Assembly: GCA_021286765.1 (NCBI GenBank)
Contig: JAJTBS010000001.1
Coordinates: forward strand, 682,001-746,000
From: Holophagaceae bacterium
Lineage (GTDB): Bacteria; Acidobacteriota; Holophagae; Holophagales; Holophagaceae
Reading direction: 5' to 3'
Length of the DNA stretch: 64,000 nt
Positions 16,475 to 24,941 of this stretch are shown in pieces; position 1 is the first letter of the stretch, and each line of letters begins with the position of its first letter. Below the pieces are notes generated by a model. It made no database searches. It was not told where the DNA came from and saw only the letters and a program-made list of their open reading frames with translations. Both the position numbers and the translations under genes were made by a program.

Positions 16475-18238
16475 ATGACCCCCTGGACCCAAGTCTATTC
16501 CCCCGTCATGGGGAATATCTTCCTTTCCGCACTGGTGGCCGCGTTGCCGGTCTTCGTGCTGCTGGGTTTCCTGGCCAAGCATGTGAAGGCGCACTATTCC
16601 GCCATCCTGGGCCTGATCACCTGTCTGGCCGTGGCCATCCTCGTCTACAAGATGCCCGCCGGCATGGCCGGCATGGCCGCTGTCCACGGCGCGCTGTTCG
16701 GACTGGCCCCCATCGGCTGGATTGTCCTGAATGCCATCTTCATCTACGACATCACCGTGAAGTCGGGCGATTTCGAAGTGGTGAAGCACTCCATCGCCGG
16801 ACTGGCGGGTGATCGTCGCATCCAGGCCCTGCTGATCGCCTTCAGCTTCGGCGCCTTCATCGAGGGTGCCGCCGGGTTCGGCACCCCCGTGGCGATCTCG
16901 GCCGCCATGTTGATCGGCCTCGGCTTCAAGCCGCTCCAGGCCGCGGGTCTGGCCCTCATCGGTAACACGGCTCCCGTCGCCTACGGCGCCCTGGGCAGCC
17001 CGCTGATCGCCCTCGCCGGTGTGACGGGCCTGGACCTGAACCTGCTCAGCGCCGCCGCTGGCCGCATCCTTCCGATCTTCTCGCTGATCGTGCCCTTCTG
17101 GATCATCTGGACCATGGCCGGCCGCAAGGCGATGATGGAAGTCTGGCCGGCCTGCCTGGTGGCCGGTGGCAGCTTCGCCATCGCCCAGTTCGCGGTCAGC
17201 AACTTCCACGGTCCCTGGCTGGTGGACATCATCGGTGCCATCGTGTCCATGGTCGCCCTGGTCCTGTTCCTGAAGGTCTGGCAGCCCAAGACCATCTGGC
17301 GCTATGAGCATGAGCGGGAAGAGGCCCATGCCGCCAAGGTCGAGCAGACCACCGGCAAGGTCGTGAAGGCCTGGATGCCCTGGGTGTTCCTGTCCCTGTT
17401 CGTGTTCGCCTGGGGCACCCCCCAGGTCAAGACCTTCCTGAACGGCGGCACCAAGACCGCCCCCAATTTCCTGAACGGCTACACCGTCAAGACCTTCGAA
17501 ATCCCCCTGCTCCACAAGAATGTCATCAAGGCTCCCCCCGTGGTCGCAAAGGCTTCCCCTGAAGCCGCGGTCTGGACCTTCAACTGGCTCTCCCTCACGG
17601 GCACCAGCCTGCTGCTCGCCGGCATCTGCAGCGGCTTCCTGGCTGGCTTCGGAATCCTGGACCTGCTGAAGATCTGGGGCAACACCGTCAACCGCGTGAA
17701 GATCTCCCTGCTCACCATCGCCGCCATGCTGGGTCTGGGCTTCGTGTCCAAATCCGCCGGCCTGGATGCCACCATGGGCCTGGCCTTCGCCAGCACCGGC
17801 GTGCTGTTCCCCTTCTTCAGCGCCATGCTGGGCTGGCTGGGTGTGGCCCTCACGGGCAGTGACACCTCCGCCAACGTGCTGTTCGGCGGTCTCCAGAAGA
17901 TCACCGCCCAGCAGCTGGGCCTGAACCCGATCCTCACCGCCGCGGCCAACACCACCGGTGGCGTCATGGGCAAGATGATCGATGCCCAGAGCCTCGTGGT
18001 CGCCTCCGTGGCCACCAACCAGCAGGGTGAAGAAGGCACCATCCTGCGCTATGTGTTCTTCCACAGCCTCGCCCTGGCCTCCCTCGTCGGCGTGGTGATC
18101 TTCCTCTATGCGAAGGTCCTGCCCGCCAACTGGATGCCCCAGCAGCCTGCGGCTCCGGCCGTGGTGACTGCCCCGGCTGCCGCGCCTGCCGTTCCGGCTG
18201 CTCCCGCAGCTGCGCCCGCCCCCGCCCCGGCCAAGTAG
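16475..18238 (+). CDS. lldP: L-lactate permease LldP
   Basis: Proton-coupled lactate (glycolate) permease of the inner membrane. The 587 residues form about 12-14 membrane helices with the family motifs AFSFGAFIEGAAGFGTPVAI (about 123-142) and GSDTSANVLFGGLQ (about 463-476). GGAGG lies 4 bases before the ATG at 16475. The C-terminus carries an unusual ~30-residue Ala/Pro-rich tail after the last helix, longer than in typical ~550-aa LldP. It is the first gene of the lactate operon; a strong terminator-like hairpin separates it from dld. Confidence 0.93.
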   Translation: MTPWTQVYSPVMGNIFLSALVAALPVFVLLGFLAKHVKAHYSAILGLITCLAVAILVYKMPAGMAGMAAVHGALFGLAPIGWIVLNAIFIYDITVKSGDFEVVKHSIAGLAGDRRIQALLIAFSFGAFIEGAAGFGTPVAISAAMLIGLGFKPLQAAGLALIGNTAPVAYGALGSPLIALAGVTGLDLNLLSAAAGRILPIFSLIVPFWIIWTMAGRKAMMEVWPACLVAGGSFAIAQFAVSNFHGPWLVDIIGAIVSMVALVLFLKVWQPKTIWRYEHEREEAHAAKVEQTTGKVVKAWMPWVFLSLFVFAWGTPQVKTFLNGGTKTAPNFLNGYTVKTFEIPLLHKNVIKAPPVVAKASPEAAVWTFNWLSLTGTSLLLAGICSGFLAGFGILDLLKIWGNTVNRVKISLLTIAAMLGLGFVSKSAGLDATMGLAFASTGVLFPFFSAMLGWLGVALTGSDTSANVLFGGLQKITAQQLGLNPILTAAANTTGGVMGKMIDAQSLVVASVATNQQGEEGTILRYVFFHSLALASLVGVVIFLYAKVLPANWMPQQPAAPAVVTAPAAAPAVPAAPAAAPAPAPAK

Positions 18239-18266
18239 GCCGCGCGGACTTCAGACGAATGACCTG

Positions 18267-18303
18267 AGTCCCGCCGACATCCTGATCGTCGGCGGGACTT
18301 TTT
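18267..18303 (+). terminator. Terminator/attenuating hairpin between lldP and dld
   Basis: A perfect 12-bp stem AGTCCCGCCGAC/GTCGGCGGGACT (18267-18278, 18288-18299) with a 9-base loop is followed by a run of T. It could lower expression of dld-lutABC relative to lldP, or fully separate the two units. Confidence 0.8.
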
Positions 18304-18334
18304 ACCGCCCCCACGCGGGGAGAGGATGTTTCTC

Positions 18335-21190
18335 ATGACCACTGCCACCGCCACTTCCCTGAGGGATTCCCTTGTCGCCATCGTGGGTCCGGACCGCGTG
18401 CTGGACCGGCCGGTGGATCTGATCGCCTTCGCCTCCGACGCCAGCTTCTATCGCCTGATTCCCAAGGCTGTGGCCTTCGCGGGAAGCGTCGAGGATGTCC
18501 GCGGGCTCTTCCGGCTCAGCCACGAGGCGAAGATCCCCATGACCTTCCGGGCCGCGGGCACCAGCCTCTCGGGCCAGTCGGTCTCGGATGGCATCCTGGT
18601 GGAAGTGGCCCGCAATTGGCGCGGGATCCAGGTGCTCGAAGGCGGGGCCAAGGTGAAGGTCCAGCCCGGCGTCATCGGCGCCCACGTGAACCACGCCCTC
18701 AAGTTCTTCAAGGCCAAGATGGGCCCCGATCCGGCCTCCATCAACACCTGCACGGTGGGTGGCATCCTCTCGAACAACTCCAGCGGCATGTGCTGCGGCG
18801 TCACCCAGAACGCCTACCACACGCTTGAATCCCTGACCTTCGTCCTGCCTTCGGGTACCGTGATCGATACCGCGGCCCCCGATGCCGACGCCCGCTTCCG
18901 CGAGGCGGAGCCTGAGTTGACGCAGGGGCTGCTGAACCTCAAGGCGGACCTCCTGGCCAATCCCGCCCTGGCCGAGCGCATCCGGGCCAAGTACAAGATG
19001 AAGAACACCACGGGCTATTCCCTCAATGCCTTCATCGACTTCGACCGGCCTGTGGACATCTTCCGCAACGTGCTGGTGGGCTCCGAAGGCACTTTGGCCT
19101 TCATCGCCGAAGCCGTCCTGAAGTCCGTGCCCGACCTGCCGGTGAAGGTAACGGCCTTCCTGCTGTTCCCGGACCTGCACGCGGCCTGTGCCGCCATCAT
19201 CCCCCTGCGGGATGCCGGCGCCGCCGCGCTCGAGCTGCTGGACCGCGCCTCCCTGAAATCCGTCGAGAACCAGCCGGGCATTCCGCCCACCATCAAAACG
19301 CTGCCGGATGGCGCCGCGGCGCTGCTGGTGGAGTTCCACGGCCGGGACGAGTCCGTCCGCGCCGACCTGGAGCGCACCGCCCTGGCCACGACCGCCGGCC
19401 TCAAGCTGATGGAGCCCGCCCGCTTCACCCACGATCCGGTGGAGCAGGCCCTCTTCTGGAAGATCCGCTCCGGCACCTTCCCCTCCGTCGGCGCGGTCCG
19501 GAAGCGCGGTACCACGGTGCTCATCGAGGACGTGGCCTTCCCCATCGAGAGCTTGGCGGATGCCGCCGTGGACCTCACCAAGCTCTTCGCCAAGCACGGC
19601 TACGATGAGGCCATCATCTTCGGCCACGCCAAGGATGGGAACCTCCACTTCGTCATCACCCAGTCCTTCAACGACCAGGCCGCCGTGGACCGCTACGAGC
19701 GCTTCATCGACGACGTGGTGGAGCTGGTGGTGAAGAAATACGACGGTGCCCTGAAGGCCGAACACGGCACGGGTCGCAACATGGCCCCCTTCGTCGAGGC
19801 CGAGTGGGGCCCCGAGGCCAAGGCCGTCATGGAGAAGCTCAAGGCCCTGGTGGATCCCCTGCACCTGCTGAATCCCGGCGTCATCATCAACGCCGATCCC
19901 AAGTGCCATGTGGCCGACCTCAAACCCATGCCCGGCGTGGAGGAGGAGGTCGACAAGTGCATCGAATGCGGCTACTGCGAGCCCAAGTGCCCGAGCCGCG
20001 AGCTCACGTTGACCCCCCGCCAGCGCATCGTCGTGCGCCGCGAGATGGCCCGCCTGGAATCCAGCCGCGAGAACCCCGCCCTGCTCTCCTCACTGCAGGA
20101 GGCCTTCCCCTACATGGCCCTGGACACCTGCGCGGCCGATGGGCTCTGCGCCACGGCCTGCCCCGTGAGCATCGACACGGGCCAGCTCACCAAGCGCTTC
20201 CGCCGGGCCAGCCACAGCCGCCGGGCCCAGAAGATCGCCCTCTCCGTGGCGCGCAACTTTGCCACGGTGGAGCCGGTCATGCGCGTGGCCCTGCGCTCCG
20301 GTCACCTGGTGCAGGGCATCTTCGGCAATCGGGCCATGCCTTTCATTACCCGGATCATGAAGGCGTTCGGAGCCTCTCATCAGTGGAGCCCCGAGATGCC
20401 CAAGGCCGCCAAGGCCCCGCTGCCAGTGACGTCGCTGGAGGGCGCCCAGGCCATCTATTTCCCCGCCTGCATTTCCCGCATGATGGGTCACCTGCCTGGT
20501 GAGCCCGAGGAGCTGAGTTTGGTGGAAGCCCTCGTGAAGGTCTCCTCGCGGGCCGGCGTGCCGGTGCACATCCCCCTGGATGTCGAAGGTACCTGCTGCG
20601 GTGTGCCCTTCTCCTCCAAGGGCTTCGATCTGGCCCACAAGTACACCGTGAACCACGCCATCGAGAAGTTCTGGGAGTGGAGCCAGGAGGGCCGGCTCTC
20701 CATCGTCATGGACACCAGCCCCTGCACCTACGGCGTGGTCACCAGCCGTTCCTACCTCACACCTGAGAACCAGGCGAAGTTCGACAAGCTCAAGATCATC
20801 GACAGCACCGCCTTCGCCTACGACGTGCTGCTGCCCAAGCTGCAGGTGGCCCGCAAGGTGGGCTCCGTGGTGCTTCATCCGGTCTGCTCGCTCACCAAGA
20901 TGAACCTGCTCCCCAAGCTGGAGGGCGTGGCCCAGGCCTGCGCCGACAAGGTCGTGGTGCCCCGCGATGCGGGCTGCTGTGGCTTCGCGGGTGACCGCGG
21001 CTTCACCCACGCCGAGCTGACCGCCTCGGCCACGAAGCATGAGGCCAAGGAGGTGAAGAGCCAGGCCTTCGATGGCCACTACGCCAGCAGTCGCACGTGC
21101 GAAGTGGGCATGACCCGCTCCACGGGCGAGATCTACCGCAGCTTCCTGTACCTGCTCGAGTCCGCGACCCGTCCGGAGGTGGCCAAGTGA
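18335..21190 (+). CDS. FAD/Fe-S D-lactate dehydrogenase (Dld-II type)
   Basis: Large 951-residue oxidase expected to convert D-lactate to pyruvate and pass electrons to the respiratory chain. Domains in order are: FAD-binding PCMH (about 35-215, TFRAAGTSLSGQSVSDG and NNSSGMCCG); FAD-oxidase C-terminal domain (about 260-515, ending GTGRNMAPFVEAEWG); two 4Fe-4S motifs (CIECGYCEPKCPSREL, and CAADGLCATACPVSIDT); and a GlpC-like region with two CCG motifs (CCGVPFSSKG, CCGFAGDRGF). The ATG at 18335 is preferred over 18326 because GGAGAGG sits 9 bases upstream. It overlaps lutA by GTGA. The architecture is that of Shewanella Dld-II; the substrate is inferred from the neighbours. Confidence 0.9.
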   Translation: MTTATATSLRDSLVAIVGPDRVLDRPVDLIAFASDASFYRLIPKAVAFAGSVEDVRGLFRLSHEAKIPMTFRAAGTSLSGQSVSDGILVEVARNWRGIQVLEGGAKVKVQPGVIGAHVNHALKFFKAKMGPDPASINTCTVGGILSNNSSGMCCGVTQNAYHTLESLTFVLPSGTVIDTAAPDADARFREAEPELTQGLLNLKADLLANPALAERIRAKYKMKNTTGYSLNAFIDFDRPVDIFRNVLVGSEGTLAFIAEAVLKSVPDLPVKVTAFLLFPDLHAACAAIIPLRDAGAAALELLDRASLKSVENQPGIPPTIKTLPDGAAALLVEFHGRDESVRADLERTALATTAGLKLMEPARFTHDPVEQALFWKIRSGTFPSVGAVRKRGTTVLIEDVAFPIESLADAAVDLTKLFAKHGYDEAIIFGHAKDGNLHFVITQSFNDQAAVDRYERFIDDVVELVVKKYDGALKAEHGTGRNMAPFVEAEWGPEAKAVMEKLKALVDPLHLLNPGVIINADPKCHVADLKPMPGVEEEVDKCIECGYCEPKCPSRELTLTPRQRIVVRREMARLESSRENPALLSSLQEAFPYMALDTCAADGLCATACPVSIDTGQLTKRFRRASHSRRAQKIALSVARNFATVEPVMRVALRSGHLVQGIFGNRAMPFITRIMKAFGASHQWSPEMPKAAKAPLPVTSLEGAQAIYFPACISRMMGHLPGEPEELSLVEALVKVSSRAGVPVHIPLDVEGTCCGVPFSSKGFDLAHKYTVNHAIEKFWEWSQEGRLSIVMDTSPCTYGVVTSRSYLTPENQAKFDKLKIIDSTAFAYDVLLPKLQVARKVGSVVLHPVCSLTKMNLLPKLEGVAQACADKVVVPRDAGCCGFAGDRGFTHAELTASATKHEAKEVKSQAFDGHYASSRTCEVGMTRSTGEIYRSFLYLLESATRPEVAK

Positions 21191-21930
21191 GCGACAAGCC
21201 GACGAAAGTCTATTTCTACGGGACCTGTCTCGTGGACCTGTTCTTCCCCGATGCCGGCATGGCCGGCATCCAGCTCCTGCGTCAGGCTGGCGTGGAAGTC
21301 ATCTTCCCTGAGGGCCAGACCTGCTGTGGCCAGCCGGCCTTCAACTGCGGCTACTGGGAGGAGGCCAGGGACGTGGCCCGCACCCAGGTGGCCCTCTTCC
21401 CCAAGGATCTGCCGGTGATCCTGCCTTCGGGCAGCTGCGCCGGCATGATGAAGGTCCACTACCCCGAGCTCTTCCACAGTCAGCCGGATGAGGCCCGGGT
21501 GCGCGCCTTCAGCGCCAGGGTCTATGAGCTGACCCAGTTCCTGGTCGACGTCCTGGACGTGAAGCTGAAGGATCTGGGCGAGCCGGTGAAGGTCACCTGG
21601 CACAGCTCCTGCCACGCGGTGCGGGATCTGGGCCTGAAGGGCGAGCCCCAGGCCCTCATCGGCCAGCTCTCGAACGTGGAGCTGGCGCCGCTGGCGCGCA
21701 CCCACGAGTGCTGCGGGTTCGGGGGCACGTTCTCTGTGCGCCAGCCCGAGATCTCCGGCGCCATGTCCTGCGACAAGGCCGCGGATGCGGAGGCCACCGG
21801 GGCTTCGGTGCTCCTTTCCACGGATGGCGGCTGCCTGCTCAACGTGAATGGCACCCTGGAGGCGAAGCAGAGCCCGCTCCGCGTCCAGCACATCGCCGAG
21901 TTCCTCTGGGAGCGCACCCATGCACGCTGA
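21187..21930 (+). CDS. lutA: LutA/LldE: Fe-S subunit of L-lactate dehydrogenase complex
   Basis: One of three subunits of the LutABC L-lactate-oxidising complex. The 247 residues contain two CCG-type cysteine motifs (QTCCGQPAFNCGYWEEA and ECCGFGGTFSV) that bind an iron-sulfur cluster as in heterodisulfide reductase HdrB-like proteins. The HSSCHAVRDLG stretch is also typical. The GTG start at 21187 overlaps the dld stop, and the 3' end overlaps lutB by 11 bases, so the genes are translationally coupled. Confidence 0.92.
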   Translation: MSDKPTKVYFYGTCLVDLFFPDAGMAGIQLLRQAGVEVIFPEGQTCCGQPAFNCGYWEEARDVARTQVALFPKDLPVILPSGSCAGMMKVHYPELFHSQPDEARVRAFSARVYELTQFLVDVLDVKLKDLGEPVKVTWHSSCHAVRDLGLKGEPQALIGQLSNVELAPLARTHECCGFGGTFSVRQPEISGAMSCDKAADAEATGASVLLSTDGGCLLNVNGTLEAKQSPLRVQHIAEFLWERTHAR

Positions 21931-23353
21931 GAAGGAAATCCTCTTTCGCGATTCCGCCTCGAAGGCCCTGCTCGACCCCCAGCTCCGGGCCAACTTCCGC
22001 CGGGCCATGGACGGCCTCATCACGAAGCGCCGGAACCAGTTTCCGGATCCCCGCGACTTGCAGGACCTGCGCGACCTCAGCACGACCATCCGCTCGCGGA
22101 GCCTGCTGAGCCTGCCCGAGCTGCTGGAGCAGTTCGAGGCCAACTGCACCAAGAACGGCATCAAGGTGCATTGGGCCGAGACCTGCGAGCAGGCCAACAA
22201 CTTGGTGCTGAGCATCATGCAGGCCAAGGGCGCCAAGACGCTCGTCAAGGGCAAGAGCATGGTCTCCGAGGAGATGCACCTCAACGCCTTCCTGGAATCC
22301 AAGGGCATCGAGGCCCTGGAGTCCGACCTGGGTGAGTACATCATCCAGCTCGATGGCGAAACGCCGAGCCACATCATCATGCCGGCCATCCACAAGAACA
22401 AGGATCAGATCGCCCGGCAGTTCAGCCAGAAGATCAAGGATGCGAAGTACACCGAGGACGTGGATGAACTCACCGCCATGGCCCGGAAAGTGTTGCGCGA
22501 GAAGTTCCTGAAGGCCGACGCGGGCCTTTCCGGCGTGAACTTCGCCGTGGCCGAGACCGGGACCCTCTGCCTGGTGGAGAACGAAGGCAACGGCCGCATG
22601 AGCACCCATGTCCCACCCCTCCACATCGCTGTCATGGGCCTGGAGAAGGTGGTGGCCCGCCTCGAGGATGTGGCGCCGCTCTACGCCATCCTCACGCGCT
22701 CGGCCACGGGCCAGGCTGTGAGCACCTACTTCAACATGATCACCGGGCCCCGGGGCACGGACGAGAAAGACGGCCCCCAAGAGGTCCACCTCGTCATCCT
22801 CGACAACGGCCGTTCCCGGATGTATGCCGACCCCCAGCTCCGCGCCACCCTGCGTTGCATCCGCTGCGGGGCCTGCATGAACCACTGCCCCGTCTATACC
22901 CGCATCGGCGGCCACGCCTACGAGGCCATCTATCCCGGCCCCATCGGCAAGATGGTCACGCCGCAGATGGAGGGGGTGGGCGTTCGCCACGATCTCCTCC
23001 ACGGCTCCAGCCTCTGCGGAGCCTGTGCGGAGGTGTGTCCGGTGGAGATCCCCATCCCCGAGATCCTCGTGCGCCTGCGCCGGGAGGCCACCCACGAGGA
23101 CGTGGGCTCGAACGTGCTCGGCCGGGGCACCGGCCGGACGGGCACCGAGGACTGGGCCTGGCGCATCTGGGCGGGCGTCCTCAAGCGGCCGGCCCTCTAC
23201 CGGGTCGCGGCCTGGTTCGCCACCCGCTTCGGCAAGGCCCTGCCCGCCAGCGCCCCCCTGATCAAGAACTGGACCCGCACCCGCACCAAACCCGTTCCGG
23301 CCCGCCGCTCGCTTAGCGAGCGCATGCGCGCCGAGGGAGGCTCCCATGAGTGA
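21920..23353 (+). CDS. lutB: LutB/LldF: iron-sulfur subunit of L-lactate dehydrogenase complex
   Basis: 477-residue LutB. The N-terminal LUD domain (about 55-300) includes VKGKSMVSEEMHLN and AVAETGTLCLVENEGN. It is followed by two 4Fe-4S ferredoxin motifs, CIRCGACMNHCPVY and CGACAEVCPVEIPIP (about 314-378), and a C-terminal Lut-specific region. GGGAG precedes the ATG at 21920. It works with LutA and LutC in oxidation of L-lactate to pyruvate at the membrane. The 3' end overlaps lutC by 8 bases. Confidence 0.93.
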   Translation: MHAEKEILFRDSASKALLDPQLRANFRRAMDGLITKRRNQFPDPRDLQDLRDLSTTIRSRSLLSLPELLEQFEANCTKNGIKVHWAETCEQANNLVLSIMQAKGAKTLVKGKSMVSEEMHLNAFLESKGIEALESDLGEYIIQLDGETPSHIIMPAIHKNKDQIARQFSQKIKDAKYTEDVDELTAMARKVLREKFLKADAGLSGVNFAVAETGTLCLVENEGNGRMSTHVPPLHIAVMGLEKVVARLEDVAPLYAILTRSATGQAVSTYFNMITGPRGTDEKDGPQEVHLVILDNGRSRMYADPQLRATLRCIRCGACMNHCPVYTRIGGHAYEAIYPGPIGKMVTPQMEGVGVRHDLLHGSSLCGACAEVCPVEIPIPEILVRLRREATHEDVGSNVLGRGTGRTGTEDWAWRIWAGVLKRPALYRVAAWFATRFGKALPASAPLIKNWTRTRTKPVPARRSLSERMRAEGGSHE

Positions 23354-24008
23354 CGCCCGCACCGCCATCCTCGGCCGGCTCCGCGCCGCGGGAGGGGCCG
23401 GCCCCCTGCCCGACCTCGATACCGCCGTCCTGGAGCGCCGCCAGTGGCCCGCCGCGGAGCGCGCAGAGCGCCTCCGCAAGGGCATGGAGGCCGTCCACAC
23501 GGAATTCCTCGAGGCCACCTCCGCCACCTGGCCCGCCGTGGTTCGCGCCTTCTGCGATCGGGAGGGGTTGAAGAACCTTCTCTTCGGTCCCACCTGCGAA
23601 GACGGGGCCGAACTGGCCAGGAGTTGGGCCCCCGGGGGCACCAAGCTGATGCCCTATGACCGGCCTGTCGAGACGTTCAAAGACGAGCTGTTCACAGGCG
23701 TGGACGCCGGCTTCACCGGCACCGTGGGGGGGGTCGCTGAAACGGGTGGCCTGCTGTTGATGCCCGGCCCCGCTGAGCCGCGCCTCATGTCCCTGGTGCC
23801 CCCCATCCACATCGCCCTGCTGCGGGCCTCCACCATCCAGGACACCTTCTGGTCCGCCGTAAAGGCCCTGGGCTGGGGCCGCAGTCTCCCCCCCAATGCC
23901 CTGCTGATCTCCGGCCCCAGCAAGACTGCTGACATCGAGCAGACCCTCGCCTACGGCGTCCACGGCCCCAAGCGCCTCATCGTGGTGCTGGTGCAGGATC
24001 TCGCCTAG
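23346..24008 (+). CDS. lutC: LutC/LldG: LUD-domain subunit of L-lactate dehydrogenase complex
   Basis: 220-residue LutC consisting of a single LUD domain. The glycine-rich stretch GTVGGVAETGGLLLM and the following PPIHIALL (about 129-158) match the same region of LutB. GGAGG is 5 bases before the ATG. It closes the operon lldP-dld-lutABC, which covers uptake and oxidation of both lactate stereoisomers. The stop codon overlaps the -35 box of the downstream tRNA-Met promoter. Confidence 0.9.
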   Translation: MSDARTAILGRLRAAGGAGPLPDLDTAVLERRQWPAAERAERLRKGMEAVHTEFLEATSATWPAVVRAFCDREGLKNLLFGPTCEDGAELARSWAPGGTKLMPYDRPVETFKDELFTGVDAGFTGTVGGVAETGGLLLMPGPAEPRLMSLVPPIHIALLRASTIQDTFWSAVKALGWGRSLPPNALLISGPSKTADIEQTLAYGVHGPKRLIVVLVQDLA

Positions 24009-24034
24009 ACCCAGGCCCCCGCCCGCGCTAGACT
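24006..24034 (+). promoter_or_regulatory. Promoter of tRNA-Met
   Basis: TAGACC (24006-24011) and TAGACT (24029-24034) are spaced by exactly 17 bases and end 10 bases before the tRNA 5' end. The layout mirrors that of the fur-tRNA-Gly junction, with the -35 box on the stop codon of the upstream gene. Confidence 0.55.
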
Positions 24035-24044
24035 GTCCCTTCGT

Positions 24045-24121
24045 GGCTGGGTAGCTCAGGTGGTTAGAGCGAGGGTCTCATAATCCCTAGGTCGGCAGTT
24101 CGAGTCTGCCTCCAGCCACCA
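24045..24121 (+). tRNA. tRNA-Met (CAU), elongator
   Basis: A 77-base cloverleaf with encoded CCA. The acceptor GGCTGGG pairs with TCCAGCC and the anticodon loop is TCTCATAAT. G1-C72 pairing and the absence of a GGG/CCC anticodon stem rule out the initiator. The overall sequence resembles elongator tRNA-Met. Confidence 0.92.
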
Positions 24122-24124
24122 CTT

Positions 24125-24156
24125 AGAAGATCGGAGCCTCGGCCCCGATCTTCTTT
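24125..24156 (+). terminator. Terminator after tRNA-Met
   Basis: A 10-bp stem AGAAGATCGG/CCGATCTTCT (24125-24134, 24145-24154) is followed by TT and ends the tRNA transcript. Bases 24157-24333 beyond it hold no recognisable gene or signal. Confidence 0.75.
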
Positions 24157-24333
24157 CGTACAACGGGAACGGAACCAGACTCGTGCTGCCGAGAAGCAGT
24201 GGTGGCCCAGTAGGCTGCAGCGAGCAAGGCCCCAGTGGGGTCAGCCACGCCCCCAAGTCGAGCTGCCCCGGCCATCGGCTCAAGGCTGTTATCGACAGTG
24301 GCTGTCGAGTTGAAAGGCCCCCCTGTACAAAAC

Positions 24334-24362
24334 AAGCGGGGAGGCCGACAGCCTCCCCGCTT
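24334..24362 (-). terminator. Terminator of the HU gene
   Basis: A perfect 12-bp stem AAGCGGGGAGGC/GCCTCCCCGCTT with a 5-base loop starts 19 bases after the HU stop codon. On the minus strand it is followed by TGTTTTGT. Confidence 0.85.
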
Positions 24363-24380
24363 GCCTTTCTCAGAACGCTG

Positions 24381-24692
24381 CTACTTCTTCTTGGCAGCCT
24401 TCTTGGGGGCGGCCTTCTTGGCGGCGCCGGCCTTGGAGGCCTTGAAACCCATGGACTTGGAAGCGCCGATCTTGATCGCGGCGCCAGTCTGGGGGTTGCG
24501 GCCGGTGCGGGCCTTGCGGACCTTCTGGGAGAAGGTGCCGAAGCCGACGAGGGTCACCTTCCCGCCCTTGCCGACGTGGCCGGCGATGGTTCCGAGGAAG
24601 CAGCCGATGGCGGCGGCAGCAGCGGACTTGGTGATGTCGGCAGCCTTGGCGACCGCTTCGACGAGTTCAGCCTTGGTGAGGTTCTCGGCCAT
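24381..24692 (-). CDS. hup: HU-family DNA-binding protein with Lys/Ala tail
   Basis: Nucleoid-associated histone-like protein (103 aa). Residues 1-90 match HU: N-terminal NLTKAELVEAVA, then VTLVGFGTFSQKVRKARTGRNPQTG in the DNA-binding arm, then KIGASKSMGFKAS. The last ~15 residues are a Lys/Ala-rich tail (AAPKKAAKKK) of the kind seen in HU proteins of some Acidobacteria and other phyla, likely adding non-specific DNA or RNA affinity. AGGAG lies upstream of the ATG. The 249-base upstream gap presumably holds its promoter; I could not define boxes. Confidence 0.93.
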   Translation of the reverse strand: MAENLTKAELVEAVAKAADITKSAAAAAIGCFLGTIAGHVGKGGKVTLVGFGTFSQKVRKARTGRNPQTGAAIKIGASKSMGFKASKAGAAKKAAPKKAAKKK

Positions 24693-24941
24693 GAAATGGC
24701 TCCTGTGTAAGGGCGTGGGCCCGCACAGGATGATGCCCTCAATCTCGGCAGAATCAAGCCCGAATTGAGTTCACGAGAAAATTGCGGGGGAGCCCCGCCC
24801 TGCCAAGGGCCTCTGAAGCCGCTTCCAGGGCCCCTGCGCCGGGCCCAAACCCCAATCAGCAAAAGGCGATTTTCGCCGTGGATCAAGGCTGGGACTGGAT
24901 CCACGGCCCCGGAGATCCCCCTCCCAGAAGCCCCCCCTGGG

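Noticed and set aside
16454-18064. Long open frame (536 codons) antisense to lldP
   Set aside because: It mirrors the codon structure of lldP in a GC-rich genome. The predicted product is His/Gly/Asp-rich low complexity with no recognisable domain or ribosome site.
18302-19909. Long open frame (535 codons) antisense to dld
   Set aside because: It is a shadow of a well-supported FAD/Fe-S protein gene; composition is low-complexity and there is no independent start signal.
21839-23644. 601-codon frame antisense to lutA/lutB/lutC
   Set aside because: It overlaps three well-supported, coupled genes and has the Gly/His/Val-rich composition typical of antisense frames in high-GC DNA.
24157-24333. 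Possible small gene in the gap between tRNA-Met and HU
   Set aside because: Frames here are short, without ribosome sites, and cross the terminators on both sides.
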